A program made the position numbers and the translations under genes. A stretch of 59,895 nt of DNA, taken from Tissierellia bacterium (GTDB lineage Bacteria > Bacillota > Clostridia > Tissierellales > Peptoniphilaceae). The stretch spans positions 1-59,895 of the forward strand of contig JAUNVD010000009.1 of assembly GCA_030537855.1 (NCBI GenBank), given 5' to 3'. Under the pieces are notes generated by a model. That model was given only the letters and a program-made list of their open reading frames with translations. It did no database searches and was not told where the DNA came from. This document shows positions 44,103-54,045 of the stretch, in pieces; the first letter of the stretch is position 1, and every line of letters starts with the position of its first letter.

Positions 44103-45069
44103 GGAGATTACATTATTTTATCAATGGATTGAAGAAAGTGATAATATTATTATTGGCTCCCATTTAAATCCTGATGGCGATAATCTAGGTTCTTTAACTG
44201 CTTTGTATCATTATCTATTAAAATTGGATAAAAATGTGACTTGGTATGGAGAAGACTCTGTTCCTGATGATTTACAATTTTTACCAAATATAAAGATGCG
44301 TACTACGAAATGTAAAGAAGATTATGATCTTTTTATTGCTCTTGATTGTGCTGATATAAATCGTCTTGGAGAGGGAAGAAAAATTTTTAAAAGAAGTAAC
44401 AAAACGATTAATATTGATCATCATAAAACAAATACTAATTTTGCAGACCTAAATATTGTCAAAGATATTTCATCAACTGGAGAGCTTCTGTATCAGATAC
44501 TAGATCAAGGATCTTTGTCATTAGATACTGAAATAGCAACAGGTTTGTTTACAGCTATAAGTTCTGATACAGGAAGTTTTAAGTATGATTCTACAAAAGC
44601 TGGAACTTTTTTTGCAGCTGGTCATTTAATGGAATATAATATTCCCATTAATAAGATTTCTGTGAATTTATACCAAAAAAGATCATTAGCAAAAACTTCA
44701 CTTCTCATTGAGGCTATGAAAGATGTAGAATATCTTAATAATCATGAAATAGCAATTGTAATGGTTCCTTTAGACCTTATTGATAAATGTCATGGTAAAC
44801 AATCAGACACAGAAGGTATTGTAGAATTTATCAGAGATATTGAACCTGTTGAAATAGCAATTTTATTAAAAGAACGAAGAGATGAGGTAAAAGTTAGTAT
44901 TCGTACAAAATCCTATGCAAATGCCATTTCTATTGTCATACCCTTTGGTGGAGGTGGTCATGTACGAGCAGCTGGAGCTACCATATCCGGAAATCTCTTA
45001 GAAGTAAAGGAAAAAATTAAAGAGGTAGCTTTAAAGGAGCTTGAAAATGCACGGAATACTGGTTGTTAA
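44089..45069 (+). CDS. nrnA: Bifunctional oligoribonuclease / pAp phosphatase NrnA
   Basis: A 326-residue DHH-DHHA1 phosphoesterase that degrades nanoRNA and dephosphorylates 3'-phosphoadenosine 5'-phosphate. Metal motifs are SHLNPDGDNLGS, LFIALDCADINRLGE and the DHH box NIDHHKTNTNFAD; the C-terminal DHHA1 domain has PFGGGGHVRAAGATI. ATG 44089 follows GAAGAGGT and overlaps the end of rbfA; ATG 44092 is a possible alternative. truB begins inside its last codons. Confidence 0.96.
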   Translation: MMKNKEITLFYQWIEESDNIIIGSHLNPDGDNLGSLTALYHYLLKLDKNVTWYGEDSVPDDLQFLPNIKMRTTKCKEDYDLFIALDCADINRLGEGRKIFKRSNKTINIDHHKTNTNFADLNIVKDISSTGELLYQILDQGSLSLDTEIATGLFTAISSDTGSFKYDSTKAGTFFAAGHLMEYNIPINKISVNLYQKRSLAKTSLLIEAMKDVEYLNNHEIAIVMVPLDLIDKCHGKQSDTEGIVEFIRDIEPVEIAILLKERRDEVKVSIRTKSYANAISIVIPFGGGGHVRAAGATISGNLLEVKEKIKEVALKELENARNTGC

Positions 45070-45928
45070 TAAGGACAAAGGATATACTTCCCATGATATT
45101 GTAAATTTAGTTCGAAGAGCAACTGGAATAAAGAAAGTAGGTCATACTGGAACTTTAGATCCAATGGCAACCGGAGTTTTACCAATTTGTATTGGAAAAG
45201 CTACAAAGGTTTCTTCTTATGTCCAAGGAGCAGAAAAAGTTTATTTTGCTGGAATTAAGTTTGGTATTGAAACAGATACTTTAGACCAAGAAGGGAAAAT
45301 ATTAAAAGCTAATGGGAGGATTCCACAAGAAAGTGAGATTCTGGATATTATAAAATATTTTACTGGAACGATTGAACAAATTCCTCCCATGTATTCAGCC
45401 ATTAAAATAAAAGGAAAAAAACTGTATGAATTAGCTAGAGAGAATATTGTTATTGAAAGAACGCCAAGAACAGTAGAAATTAAGAAAATAGATGTGTTGA
45501 AAGTAGTGAATGATATTCTCTATCTTCGGATTCACTGTTCTTCTGGTACCTATATCCGTTCACTGGCTAGAGATCTCGGTCATGCTCTAGAGACTTATGG
45601 TTGTCTTATTGAACTTCAAAGAGAAAAGGTAGGCTGTTTTACAATTGATCAAAGTATTACAACAGAAGATTTAAAAACTTCCACCAAAGATCTCATTAAA
45701 TCTAGACTTTTACCAATTGATACAGGATTGGATACTTTACCATCATTATTCATCAATGAAAAAGAATGTAGAGATGTACAATTTGGAAAAAGAATATATG
45801 GTATTCAAGAAGAAATTGGATTCTATCGGATATACTGTAATGATCTTTTTGTTGGACTTGGAACTGTTGAAAGCAAAGATAACTGTAGACAATTACATGT
45901 AAAAAAAGTTTTAATGGAGTCGTTATGA
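45047..45928 (+). CDS. truB: tRNA pseudouridine-55 synthase
   Basis: A 293-residue TruB, which makes the universal pseudouridine 55 in the tRNA T-loop. The sequence GILVVNKDKGYTSHDIV is followed by KVGHTGTLDPMATGVLPIC, with the catalytic Asp in TLDP, then PPMYSAIKIKGKKLYELAR and CSSGTYIRSLARDLG. ATG 45047 is six bases behind AAAGGAGC and overlaps nrnA by 23 bases. Confidence 0.97.
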   Translation: MHGILVVNKDKGYTSHDIVNLVRRATGIKKVGHTGTLDPMATGVLPICIGKATKVSSYVQGAEKVYFAGIKFGIETDTLDQEGKILKANGRIPQESEILDIIKYFTGTIEQIPPMYSAIKIKGKKLYELARENIVIERTPRTVEIKKIDVLKVVNDILYLRIHCSSGTYIRSLARDLGHALETYGCLIELQREKVGCFTIDQSITTEDLKTSTKDLIKSRLLPIDTGLDTLPSLFINEKECRDVQFGKRIYGIQEEIGFYRIYCNDLFVGLGTVESKDNCRQLHVKKVLMESL

Positions 45929-46836
45929 AAATTGTAAATGTAGATTTAGAAAAGGGAAACCATCCTCCATCATTTATTGCATTAGGAAATTTTGATGGTT
46001 TACACAAAGGTCATATAGCTTTAATTAACAAGGTGGTTTCTGCAGCAAAAGAAAAAAATATGAAGTCTTCTGTACTAATTTTTTCCCAACATACAAAAAA
46101 TGTAATTTTTGGTGGGAAGCAAATTTTACTCACTTCTAAAAATCAAAAATATGAATTATTAGAAAAATCTGGTATTGATATTATTTACGAAATGGACTTT
46201 AATTTAGCGGTTATGGAAATGAAACCTCTTGATTTTTTCCATAAACTTTTATGTAAAAATTTAAATATAAAAGGAATCGTTGTTGGTTATGACTATAAAT
46301 TTGGCTATCGTGCTGGTGGAGATACAACACTATTAAAGTCCTTAACTGATGAAAATAATATTTGGTTTTCCATTGTTCCCCCAGTTCTTAGTAATGGAGA
46401 AAGTGTTTCCAGTACAAAAATCAGAAATTTTATTCGTGATGGTTATATTCAAAAAGCAAATAACTATTTAGGACACCCTTTTACTATTCGAGGGGAAGTG
46501 ATTCATGGAAAAAAACTAGGAACAAAAATGGGTTTTCCAACTGCTAATATTAAAATGGAAGACAATTATGTGGTTCCAAAGTTTGGGGTTTATGATACAG
46601 ATATTATTATTGACGGTAAAAGATACCGAGCTGCTACTTCTGTTGGGACAAATCCAACGTTAGAAGAAGTTGGAATAAAAATTGAAGCTCATATTCTAGA
46701 TTTTGATAAAATGATTTACGGAAAAACTGTTGATTTAGAATTTCTACGATTTATCCGAGAAGAATTGACCTTCTCTTCCATTGAAACTCTTTTTGAACAA
46801 ATAAAAAAAGATCGAGAAATTGTAGAAAAAAGATGA
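45925..46836 (+). CDS. ribF: Bifunctional riboflavin kinase / FAD synthetase
   Basis: A 303-residue enzyme making FMN and FAD. The N-terminal nucleotidyl-transferase domain has ALGNFDGLHKGHIALI and VVGYDYKFGYRAGGD, then SSTKIRNFI. The C-terminal kinase domain has GKKLGTKMGFPTANI and VPKFGVYDTDI. ATG 45925 overlaps the truB stop as ATGA. It closes the operon; rpsO has its own promoter and leader. Confidence 0.97.
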   Translation: MKIVNVDLEKGNHPPSFIALGNFDGLHKGHIALINKVVSAAKEKNMKSSVLIFSQHTKNVIFGGKQILLTSKNQKYELLEKSGIDIIYEMDFNLAVMEMKPLDFFHKLLCKNLNIKGIVVGYDYKFGYRAGGDTTLLKSLTDENNIWFSIVPPVLSNGESVSSTKIRNFIRDGYIQKANNYLGHPFTIRGEVIHGKKLGTKMGFPTANIKMEDNYVVPKFGVYDTDIIIDGKRYRAATSVGTNPTLEEVGIKIEAHILDFDKMIYGKTVDLEFLRFIREELTFSSIETLFEQIKKDREIVEKR

Positions 46837-46843
46837 GTTTGGA

Positions 46844-46872
46844 TTTACATTATTTCCATTATATGGTAGTAT
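46844..46872 (+). promoter_or_regulatory. Promoter of rpsO
   Basis: TTTACA (46844-46849) and TAGTAT (46867-46872) are exactly 17 bp apart, just after the ribF stop codon. Transcription would start near 46880, shortly before the folded leader. Confidence 0.65.
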
Positions 46873-46886
46873 AGACAAGGATATTT

Positions 46887-46934
46887 ACCGTATGCGTCGT
46901 TTTACGAACCTCGACGTACTACGTTGCTTACGGT
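46887..46934 (+). promoter_or_regulatory. Folded rpsO leader (S15 autoregulation candidate)
   Basis: An outer stem ACCGTA (46887-46892) with TACGGT (46929-46934) encloses TGCGTCG (46893-46899) pairing with CGACGTA (46912-46918) with one G-U pair, leaving a short single strand ACTACGTTGCT on the 3' side. The fold resembles a branched S15 binding site. Ribosomal S15 controls its own synthesis through 5' leaders in several bacteria. The rpsO ribosome site (GAGGAGG) follows within 20 bases. Confidence 0.6.
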
Positions 46935-46958
46935 CTATTAAAAAAGAGGAGGAATAAT

Positions 46959-47225
46959 ATGTTATCAAAAGATGAAAAAAGAGAAATTATTGACAAATAC
47001 AAACTATCAGAATCCGACACAGGATCCCCTGAAGTTCAAATTGCGGTATTAACCCATCGTATTAATTCTTTAAATGAGCATTTAAAAACTCATAAAAAGG
47101 ATCATCATTCTAGAAGAGGACTACTTAAAATGGTAGGTAAAAGAAGAAACTTGCTTCGATATCTTCAAAAGAAGGATATTGAAAGATATCGTTCTTTGAT
47201 CGAGAAGCTACGAATTAGAAGATAG
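46959..47225 (+). CDS. rpsO: Small ribosomal subunit protein uS15
   Basis: An 88-residue S15, the standard length after Met removal. Diagnostic segments are [37 protein letters not shown] (split over helices 1-2) and [13 protein letters not shown]. It binds the 16S rRNA central domain. It has its own promoter, a folded leader and a downstream terminator, so it can be expressed apart from pnp. Confidence 0.98.
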   Translation: MLSKDEKREIIDKYKLSESDTGSPEVQIAVLTHRINSLNEHLKTHKKDHHSRRGLLKMVGKRRNLLRYLQKKDIERYRSLIEKLRIRR

Positions 47226-47227
47226 TG

Positions 47228-47257
47228 AAAAAGAGCGGGGTTTCCGCTCTTTTTATT
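47228..47257 (+). terminator. Terminator between rpsO and pnp
   Basis: AAAAAGAGCGG (47228-47238) pairs perfectly with CCGCTCTTTTT (47244-47254), followed by ATT. The stem begins two bases after the rpsO stop codon. Confidence 0.9.
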
Positions 47258-47271
47258 ATAAGGAGGATAAT

Positions 47272-49386
47272 ATGGAAAAAATATTCCATTTAGATATGGC
47301 AGGTAGAGACCTAAAAGTTACTATCGGAAAAGTAGCAGAACAAGCAAATGGAGCATGTCTTTTACAATATGGAGATACTGTTGTCTTAGTTACAGCTACA
47401 GCATCCGATGAACCTAGGGAGGGAATCGATTTCTTCCCATTAAGTGTGGATTATGAAGAAAAAATGTATTCTGTAGGAAAAGTTCCAGGTGGCTTTATTA
47501 AACGGGAAGGACGACCAAGTGAAAAGGCAGTACTTACATCTCGTCTTATTGACAGGCCCATTCGTCCTTTATTTCCAGAAGGATATAGAAATAATGTACA
47601 GGTAATAGCCACTGTTTTATCTGTTGAACAAGATTGTTCTCCAGATATTGTAGCTATGATTGGTTCTTCCATTGCTCTTTCTATTTCAGACATACCATTT
47701 GATGGACCAACTGCAAGTACATTAGTTGGGTTGATTGATGGAGAGTTTATAATAAACCCTACAGAAGAAGAAAGAAATCAATCAGAGATTCATTTAACAG
47801 TTTCTGGAACAAAAGATGCGATTATGATGGTGGAAGCTGGGGCCAATATTGTACCTGAAGATAAAATGTTACAAGGAATTTTATTTGCTCATGAAGAAAT
47901 AAAAAGAATTTGTTCTTTTATTGAAGGTATTGTAGAAGAGGTTGGTGTTGAAAAAGCAGAATACACCGTTTTTAAACCAGATGAAGACATAGACCAAAGG
48001 GTTCGGGAATTTGGTGCCGAACTATTAGCAAATGCGATTCATCAAGAAGATAAAACAGTTCGAGAAGAAGAAACAACTTTAGCAAAGGAAAAGATACGAG
48101 AACATTTTGAACCAGATTTAGAAGAGTTCGAAAAAGATATTGATGAAGTGATTGAAGAAATCATTCGTGAAAATGTTCGTAATGGAATTTTAGAGAAAGA
48201 TCTTCGCCCTGATAATCGTAAGATGGATGAGATTAGACCTTTATCTACAGAAGTAGGTTTATTACCTAGAGTTCACGGTTCAGGATTATTTACAAGAGGT
48301 CAGACACAAGTTCTTTCGGTAACAACTTTAGCTGGATTATCAGAAGTACAAATTATTGATGGGTTAGGAGATGATACTCCTAAACGTTATATTCATCATT
48401 ATAATTTCCCTCCATTTTGTGTTGGGGATACTAGACCTATGCGAAGTCCAGGTCGTCGAGAAATTGGTCATGGAGCGTTAGCAGAACGTGCCTTAATCCC
48501 TGTACTACCTACAGAAGATGAATTCCCCTATGCAATAAGAGTGGTAAGTGAGGTTTTAAGTTCAAATGGTTCGTCATCTATGGCATCTGTTTGTGGCTCG
48601 ACTTTAAGTTTAATGGACACAGGAGTACCTATTAAAGCACCTGTGGCAGGTATAGCCATGGGCTTAATTAAAGAGAAAGACAATGTTAAGATTCTTACCG
48701 ACATTCAAGGACTTGAAGATCATTTAGGGGATATGGATTTCAAGGTTACTGGTACTCGAGAAGGTATTACAGCTATTCAAATGGATATTAAAATAGATGG
48801 AATTGATGAAAATATTCTTATGGAAGCTTTAGAAAAGGCAAAACAAGCAAGATTATATATTTTAGATACTTTAGAATCTTGTATTGAAGAGCCAAGAAAA
48901 GAGCTGTCCCCATATGCTCCTCTAATCTTTACTATGACAATTGATCCAGAAAGAATTGGGGAAGTAATAGGTTCTGGAGGAAAAGTCATCAATAATATTA
49001 TTGAAGAAACAAATGTAAAAATTGATATTGAAGATGATGGACGTATTTCCATACTCACAGATAATAAAGAAAATGCTATGGATGCTATGGCAAGAATTGA
49101 AGAAATTGTAAAGGATATAGAAGTTGGAGAAGTATACGAAGGAAAAGTAAAAAAACTTATGAAATTTGGTGCTTTTGTTGAAGTGTTAAAAGGAAAAGAA
49201 GGTTTACTTCATATCTCCAATATATCCCACGATCATGTAAAAAAAGTAGAAGATGTTTTACGGGTGGGACAACGAGTGAAAGTTAAAGTAACTGGAGTGG
49301 ACGACCAAGGAAAAATTAGTCTTTCAAGAAAAGTTTTGATTCCTAAAGAAGATAAAGAAGAGAAAAAAGATACAAAGGAAAACTAA
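47272..49386 (+). CDS. pnp: Polyribonucleotide nucleotidyltransferase (PNPase)
   Basis: A 704-residue phosphorolytic 3'-5' exoribonuclease. Two RNase PH domains are seen ([26 protein letters not shown] in the first; SDGSS-type active region as [15 protein letters not shown] in the second), then a KH domain ([18 protein letters not shown]) and an S1 domain ([19 protein letters not shown]). The tail is Lys/Glu/Asp-rich. GGAGG precedes the ATG. Position after rpsO is conserved. Confidence 0.98.
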   Translation: MEKIFHLDMAGRDLKVTIGKVAEQANGACLLQYGDTVVLVTATASDEPREGIDFFPLSVDYEEKMYSVGKVPGGFIKREGRPSEKAVLTSRLIDRPIRPLFPEGYRNNVQVIATVLSVEQDCSPDIVAMIGSSIALSISDIPFDGPTASTLVGLIDGEFIINPTEEERNQSEIHLTVSGTKDAIMMVEAGANIVPEDKMLQGILFAHEEIKRICSFIEGIVEEVGVEKAEYTVFKPDEDIDQRVREFGAELLANAIHQEDKTVREEETTLAKEKIREHFEPDLEEFEKDIDEVIEEIIRENVRNGILEKDLRPDNRKMDEIRPLSTEVGLLPRVHGSGLFTRGQTQVLSVTTLAGLSEVQIIDGLGDDTPKRYIHHYNFPPFCVGDTRPMRSPGRREIGHGALAERALIPVLPTEDEFPYAIRVVSEVLSSNGSSSMASVCGSTLSLMDTGVPIKAPVAGIAMGLIKEKDNVKILTDIQGLEDHLGDMDFKVTGTREGITAIQMDIKIDGIDENILMEALEKAKQARLYILDTLESCIEEPRKELSPYAPLIFTMTIDPERIGEVIGSGGKVINNIIEETNVKIDIEDDGRISILTDNKENAMDAMARIEEIVKDIEVGEVYEGKVKKLMKFGAFVEVLKGKEGLLHISNISHDHVKKVEDVLRVGQRVKVKVTGVDDQGKISLSRKVLIPKEDKEEKKDTKEN

Positions 49387-49393
49387 GAAAGGT

Positions 49394-49427
49394 GCTATCT
49401 CATTATTTAGGAATGAGGTAGCCCTAT
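49394..49427 (+). terminator. Probable terminator after pnp
   Basis: GCTATCTCATT (49394-49404) pairs with AATGAGGTAGC (49412-49422) with one G-U pair and a 7-base loop. The tail CCTATTTT is weaker than usual. Confidence 0.6.
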
Positions 49428-49445
49428 TTTAATTATGGAGGTTAT

Positions 49446-49877
49446 ATGAAAGTTAAAATTATTAATAAAAGTCATCATCCCTTACCTAAGTATGAAACAC
49501 CAGGTTCTTCTGGAGTTGATTTAAGGGCTTTTTTAGAAAAACCATTAAGTATTGCTCCTTTTCAAAGAATTCGCATTCCAACAGGTTTATATTTAGAACT
49601 TCCAGAAAATGTGGAAGGACAAGTTCGTGCAAGATCAGGACTGGCATATAGAAAAGGGTTATCTTTACCAAATGGTATTGGTACCATAGATACAGATTAT
49701 CGAGGGGAAATTCAAGTGCTCCTTATTAATTTAAGCCAGGAAGAAGTAACCATTGAAGATGGGGAAAGAATTGCACAATTAGTATTTATAGAATATAAAA
49801 AAGTTGAATTTCAAGAAGTAAAAAAACTATCTGATACGAAAAGAAACGAAGGTGGATTTGGACACACTGGTACCTAA
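49446..49877 (+). CDS. dut: dUTP pyrophosphatase
   Basis: A 143-residue trimeric dUTPase, which removes dUTP and supplies dUMP. All five motifs are visible: PGSSGVDLRA (1), RARSGLAYRKGL (2), NGIGTIDTDYRGEI (3), ERIAQLVF (4) and the C-terminal arm KRNEGGFGHTGT (5). GGAGG precedes the ATG. In many Firmicutes other genes lie between pnp and dut; here they are adjacent. Confidence 0.97.
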   Translation: MKVKIINKSHHPLPKYETPGSSGVDLRAFLEKPLSIAPFQRIRIPTGLYLELPENVEGQVRARSGLAYRKGLSLPNGIGTIDTDYRGEIQVLLINLSQEEVTIEDGERIAQLVFIEYKKVEFQEVKKLSDTKRNEGGFGHTGT

Positions 49878-49880
49878 AAC

Positions 49881-49908
49881 TCTTGTTCTATGTTATAATA
49901 GAACAAGA
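49881..49908 (+). promoter_or_regulatory. ftsK promoter with -10 inside a perfect inverted repeat
   Basis: TCTTGTTCTAT (49881-49891) and ATAGAACAAGA (49898-49908) are perfect 11-bp inverted arms separated by GTTATA. The extended -10 TGTTATAAT (49891-49899) lies at the centre. There is no T-run behind the repeat, so it is a poor terminator; an operator controlling ftsK is the better reading. Confidence 0.5.
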
Positions 49909-49928
49909 TTATCATAGGAAGGATAAGT

Positions 49929-52199
49929 ATGGGGAAAAAGAAAAAAACAACAAAAAGAAAAAAGAATATGAAAAAGAAATCTTCGAAACAAAGATTTTCT
50001 TCTCAAGATAAAGAAATTATCGGTTTGTTCTTTATTATATTGGGAATTCTTTCATTGATTAGTATTTTTAGTCCAAATATGGGTTTAGTTGGAGATTTTC
50101 TGTCCCTATCTCTTACCTATTTAACAGGTAAGGGAGCCATCATTATTCCTATAAACTTAATGATTATTGGTAGTTTACTAATACAAAATGAAACAGGATT
50201 TTCTAAAAGAAAACTCTCCTTCCTTTGTCTTTGGATAAGTTTATGTGCTTTGATACTATTGGATAAATCTTTAGTTGGAAAATGGAGCTTCGTAGAAAAA
50301 ATTTCCCATTTAAAAAATAAAAGTATTCTTTTAGAATCAGGGGGAACGATTGGTGCAATATTTGGTTTTTTATTTTATCATTTATTTGGAACCACTGGAA
50401 CCTATTTTACTTTATCCATCATAACCTTAGTTTATGTAATTTACTTACTGCCTTATAGTTTCAGAGAAATAAAGGTGATAGCTTTAAAACTAATCCGTTC
50501 ATTAAAAGAATCCTATAAAAAATCAAAAACGGTAAAAAAGAAACCAACTAATCCTAAAAGAAAATCAAAAGAAAAAAAGAAGAAAAAAAGTAAAGAGGAA
50601 CAAATTCAATTTAGAGGCTTTGAAGACTCTCCTTTGGAAAATAAAAATGATTCCTTAGAAATTATTGACTACACGAAAGAAGTTAATGAAAAAAAAGAAA
50701 AAGCAACTCCTATTTCAAATAAGGAAAAAGAACGGTGGAAAGAAGAATTACAAGATACAATTACACCAGACTATGTATTTCCACCGATAGAATTACTCCA
50801 ACATTTAGAAAAATCTGCAACTTTATCAAAAGACATCATACGTGAAAATGGGCGTAAAATTGAAGAGACCATGGAAAACTTTGGGATAGATTGTCGTATT
50901 GTTGCCATTAACCGAGGACCTGTTATCACATGTTATGAGCTGGAACCAGCACCAGGAGTTCGGCTTAATAAAATTGTCAATTTAGCTGATAATCTTTCTA
51001 TGGCCTTAGCCAGTTCTGATATAAGGATTGAAGCTCCGATTCCTGGTAAATCAGCTGTAGGAATTGAAGTTCCAAATCCTATTAGCGATCCTGTAGGGTA
51101 TCGAGAAATTGTAGAGAGTACTGAGTTTAAACAATCTGGGGATACTCCTTTGGTATTAGGCAAAGATGTTTCTGGTAAAATCATAGCTTCATCCATTGAC
51201 AAAATGCCTCATTTATTAATAGCAGGTGCTACTGGCTCTGGTAAATCTGTGTGTATAAATACGATTATAACAGGTATTTTATATCATTCTAAACCGGAAA
51301 ATGTTAGACTTATTTTAATCGATCCTAAAATTGTAGAATTAAGTGTATATAATGGGATTCCTCATTTACTTATTCCAGTTGTAACAGATCCTAAAAAAGC
51401 AGCTTTTGCTTTAAACTGGGCAGTGGATGAAATGGAAAAGAGATATAAATTATTTGCAAAAACTTCAGTTCGTGATATGGCTTCCTATAATGCAAAAATG
51501 AGAAAGCAGGAATTATTCAAAGAAGTATTACCGAAGATTGTTATTATCGTCGATGAACTCTCTGACTTAATGATGGTAGCTGCTGGAGAAGTGGAAGACT
51601 ATATTGCAAGACTTGCCCAAATGGCACGAGCTGCAGGAATTTATTTAATTATAGCAACTCAACGTCCGTCGGTAGATGTGATAACTGGTACAATTAAGGC
51701 AAATATCCCTTCTAGAATTGCTTTTGCAGTATCCTCAGCAGTGGATTCTCGAACAATCCTAGATATGGGAGGAGCTGAAAAGCTTTTAGGGAAAGGGGAT
51801 ATGCTATTTTATCCATCTTTTTATTCTAAGCCTAAACGAGTACAAGGAGCGTTTATCAGCGATGAGGAAGTTGAAAATATCACATCATTTATTCGGGTTA
51901 ATAGTGAAGACTTTTCTTATGATAAAAAGATAGAGGAAACCATCGAGGAAAAGAAAGAAATTATATCCAATCCAGTAGATGAATATACAGAAGAAGCCAT
52001 AGAAATAATTTTAAGAGATGAGCAAGCATCTATTAGCTATCTACAACGAAAATTAAAAATAGGATATTCAAGAGCTGCAAGAATTATTGACGAAATTGAA
52101 GAGATGGGTATTATAGGCCCACCAGAAGGCTCAAAGCCAAGAAAAATATTATTAACAGAAGAAGAAAAAGAAGAGTATTTAGGGGTAAAGGATGAATAA
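49929..52199 (+). CDS. ftsK: DNA translocase FtsK/SpoIIIE
   Basis: A 756-residue septal DNA pump. A basic N-terminus is followed by four membrane helices (about 32-180), a Lys-rich linker, then the motor with Walker [11 protein letters not shown], Walker [16 protein letters not shown] and the signature LARMARAAGI-like [24 protein letters not shown]. The C-terminal gamma winged helix (about 690-750) has [25 protein letters not shown]. Length is similar to SpoIIIE, so this may serve sporulation as well as division. Confidence 0.96.
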   Translation: MGKKKKTTKRKKNMKKKSSKQRFSSQDKEIIGLFFIILGILSLISIFSPNMGLVGDFLSLSLTYLTGKGAIIIPINLMIIGSLLIQNETGFSKRKLSFLCLWISLCALILLDKSLVGKWSFVEKISHLKNKSILLESGGTIGAIFGFLFYHLFGTTGTYFTLSIITLVYVIYLLPYSFREIKVIALKLIRSLKESYKKSKTVKKKPTNPKRKSKEKKKKKSKEEQIQFRGFEDSPLENKNDSLEIIDYTKEVNEKKEKATPISNKEKERWKEELQDTITPDYVFPPIELLQHLEKSATLSKDIIRENGRKIEETMENFGIDCRIVAINRGPVITCYELEPAPGVRLNKIVNLADNLSMALASSDIRIEAPIPGKSAVGIEVPNPISDPVGYREIVESTEFKQSGDTPLVLGKDVSGKIIASSIDKMPHLLIAGATGSGKSVCINTIITGILYHSKPENVRLILIDPKIVELSVYNGIPHLLIPVVTDPKKAAFALNWAVDEMEKRYKLFAKTSVRDMASYNAKMRKQELFKEVLPKIVIIVDELSDLMMVAAGEVEDYIARLAQMARAAGIYLIIATQRPSVDVITGTIKANIPSRIAFAVSSAVDSRTILDMGGAEKLLGKGDMLFYPSFYSKPKRVQGAFISDEEVENITSFIRVNSEDFSYDKKIEETIEEKKEIISNPVDEYTEEAIEIILRDEQASISYLQRKLKIGYSRAARIIDEIEEMGIIGPPEGSKPRKILLTEEEKEEYLGVKDE

Positions 52200-53520
52200 T
52201 GTATATTTTGCAACTCTAGGTTGTTCAAAAAATGAAGTTGATACGGAAATGATGCAAGGTTTACTAAATCCAAAGAAATACAATGTAATCTCCAAACCTG
52301 AAGAAGCAGAGATTATTTTTGTGAATACTTGTGGTTTTATTAATGATGCAAAAGAAGAATCTATTAACACAATATTAGAACTTGCTACATTTAAAGACAT
52401 TGGCCAATGTAAACAATTGATTTTAACTGGTTGTTTAGCACAAAGGTATCCTGAAGAACTTCAAAAAGAAATTCCAGAAATAGATGGGATTATGGGTCCT
52501 GGATACATGGGAAGAATTAATGAATTTTTAGAAAGTATCGACGGTAAAAATAAAGTAAGTTGGACGAATGTTTTAGAATCTGACTATATTGAAGGGGTTA
52601 GAAAGACTAGAGGTAATGTTACCCAGTACTTAAAAATATCTGAAGGATGTAATAATCGTTGTTCCTATTGTATCATTCCCTATTTAAGAGGAAATAATCG
52701 AAGTAGAAAAATTGAGGATATTTTAGAAGAAGCGGAAAATTTAGTAAAAGAAGGGGCCAAAGAACTAATTCTCATTGGACAAAACACTACAGATTATGGG
52801 ATTGACCTTTATGGAGAATATAAGTTATCCCTATTATTAGACCAATTAGAAAAAATCGAAGGACTCCATTGGATACGATTAATGTATGCTTATCCAGATC
52901 ATTTTGATAGGTCTTTAATTGAAAGTTTCAAAAAGAATACTAAAGTCATTCCATATATTGATATGCCTTTACAACATGGGTCAGAAAAAATATTAAAAGC
53001 AATGAATCGTCGGTCAAATCGAAAATATATATTGGATTTAGTAAAAACACTAAGGGAAGAATTACCTCATTTAGTTCTTCGCTCCACCTTTATAGTAGGT
53101 TTTCCTGGAGAAGAGGAAGAAGATTTTGAGGAATTATTAGATTTTATTCGTATTTTACGCTTTGATCGAGTTGGGGCTTTTATGTATTCTAAAGAAGAAG
53201 GAACAAAAGCTGCATTAATGGAAGGACAGGTCCCGGAAGAAACGAAAAAATTGCGTTTAGAAAAATTTATGGAAGTACAACAGGAAATTTCTGAGGAAAA
53301 TTTAACCAAACGAATTGGCGAAAATATTGAAGTTCTTATTGAAGAAAATATTGAAGACCATTTATATGCAGGTCGCAGTTACTTAGACGCACCAGAAATT
53401 GATGGTTTGGTATATGTATATTCTATGGATCAATTATCTATCAATGATTTTACTACTGTAAAAATAACAGAATCTACTGAACATGATTTAATAGGAGTGA
53501 ATTATGAATATAGCAAATAA
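52192..53520 (+). CDS. rimO: Ribosomal protein S12 methylthiotransferase RimO
   Basis: A 442-residue radical-SAM enzyme that adds a methylthio group to an Asp of S12. The N-terminal domain begins [16 protein letters not shown] and holds further cysteines in NTCGFI and LTGCLAQRY, the three ligands of the auxiliary cluster. The SAM cluster motif is [16 protein letters not shown] domain closes the protein. It overlaps ftsK by eight bases and pgsA by 17. Confidence 0.97.
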   Translation: MNNVYFATLGCSKNEVDTEMMQGLLNPKKYNVISKPEEAEIIFVNTCGFINDAKEESINTILELATFKDIGQCKQLILTGCLAQRYPEELQKEIPEIDGIMGPGYMGRINEFLESIDGKNKVSWTNVLESDYIEGVRKTRGNVTQYLKISEGCNNRCSYCIIPYLRGNNRSRKIEDILEEAENLVKEGAKELILIGQNTTDYGIDLYGEYKLSLLLDQLEKIEGLHWIRLMYAYPDHFDRSLIESFKKNTKVIPYIDMPLQHGSEKILKAMNRRSNRKYILDLVKTLREELPHLVLRSTFIVGFPGEEEEDFEELLDFIRILRFDRVGAFMYSKEEGTKAALMEGQVPEETKKLRLEKFMEVQQEISEENLTKRIGENIEVLIEENIEDHLYAGRSYLDAPEIDGLVYVYSMDQLSINDFTTVKITESTEHDLIGVNYEYSK

Positions 53521-54037
53521 ATTAACTTTACTACGTATGGGTATGGTTCCAATTTTTGTTTTATTAAGGTACTTACATTTACCATTTGCACTTCCTATTT
53601 CTGGAATCGTCTTTATTATAGCGTCTCTTACAGATATGTTAGATGGTCACTATGCTAGAAAGCATCACCTTATTACAAATTTCGGAAAATTTGCTGATCC
53701 TTTAGCTGATAAAATTTTAGCAGCATCTGCAATGATTTGCTTAGTGGATTCTGGTCTAATTCCAGCGTGGAGTGTTATTATCATCATTAGCAGGGAATTT
53801 GCAATAACAGGTTTTCGAATTATAGCTGCTTCTGAAAATATAAATATAGCAGCTGGTCCTTTAGGGAAATTAAAGACGATAACCCAATTAATTGGTTTAT
53901 CCTTATTATTATTTTATCCTTTAATATCTCCAGGTATTGGTCTATTCTTTTATTACTTTTCTGTTGTAATGACTGTAATATCAGGAATTGACTATATTGT
54001 AAGAAACAAAAAAGTATTAGATTTAGAAAATATTTGA
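53504..54037 (+). CDS. pgsA: CDP-diacylglycerol-glycerol-3-phosphate 3-phosphatidyltransferase
   Basis: A 177-residue membrane enzyme of phosphatidylglycerol synthesis. The CDP-alcohol phosphotransferase motif D-G-x2-A-R-x8-G-x3-D-x3-D is present, starting in MLDGHYARKHHLITNFGKFADPLADK. Four or five membrane helices follow. AGGAGTG precedes the ATG at 53504. It uses CDP-diacylglycerol, the product of the cdsA gene in this window. Confidence 0.96.
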   Translation: MNIANKLTLLRMGMVPIFVLLRYLHLPFALPISGIVFIIASLTDMLDGHYARKHHLITNFGKFADPLADKILAASAMICLVDSGLIPAWSVIIIISREFAITGFRIIAASENINIAAGPLGKLKTITQLIGLSLLLFYPLISPGIGLFFYYFSVVMTVISGIDYIVRNKKVLDLENI

Positions 54038-54045
54038 GGTGTCAT

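Noticed and set aside
49881-49908. LexA/SOS box at the dut-ftsK junction
   Set aside because: The repeat contains GTTC and GAAC but in the opposite orientation (GTTC first), which does not fit the GAAC-N4-GTTC operator.
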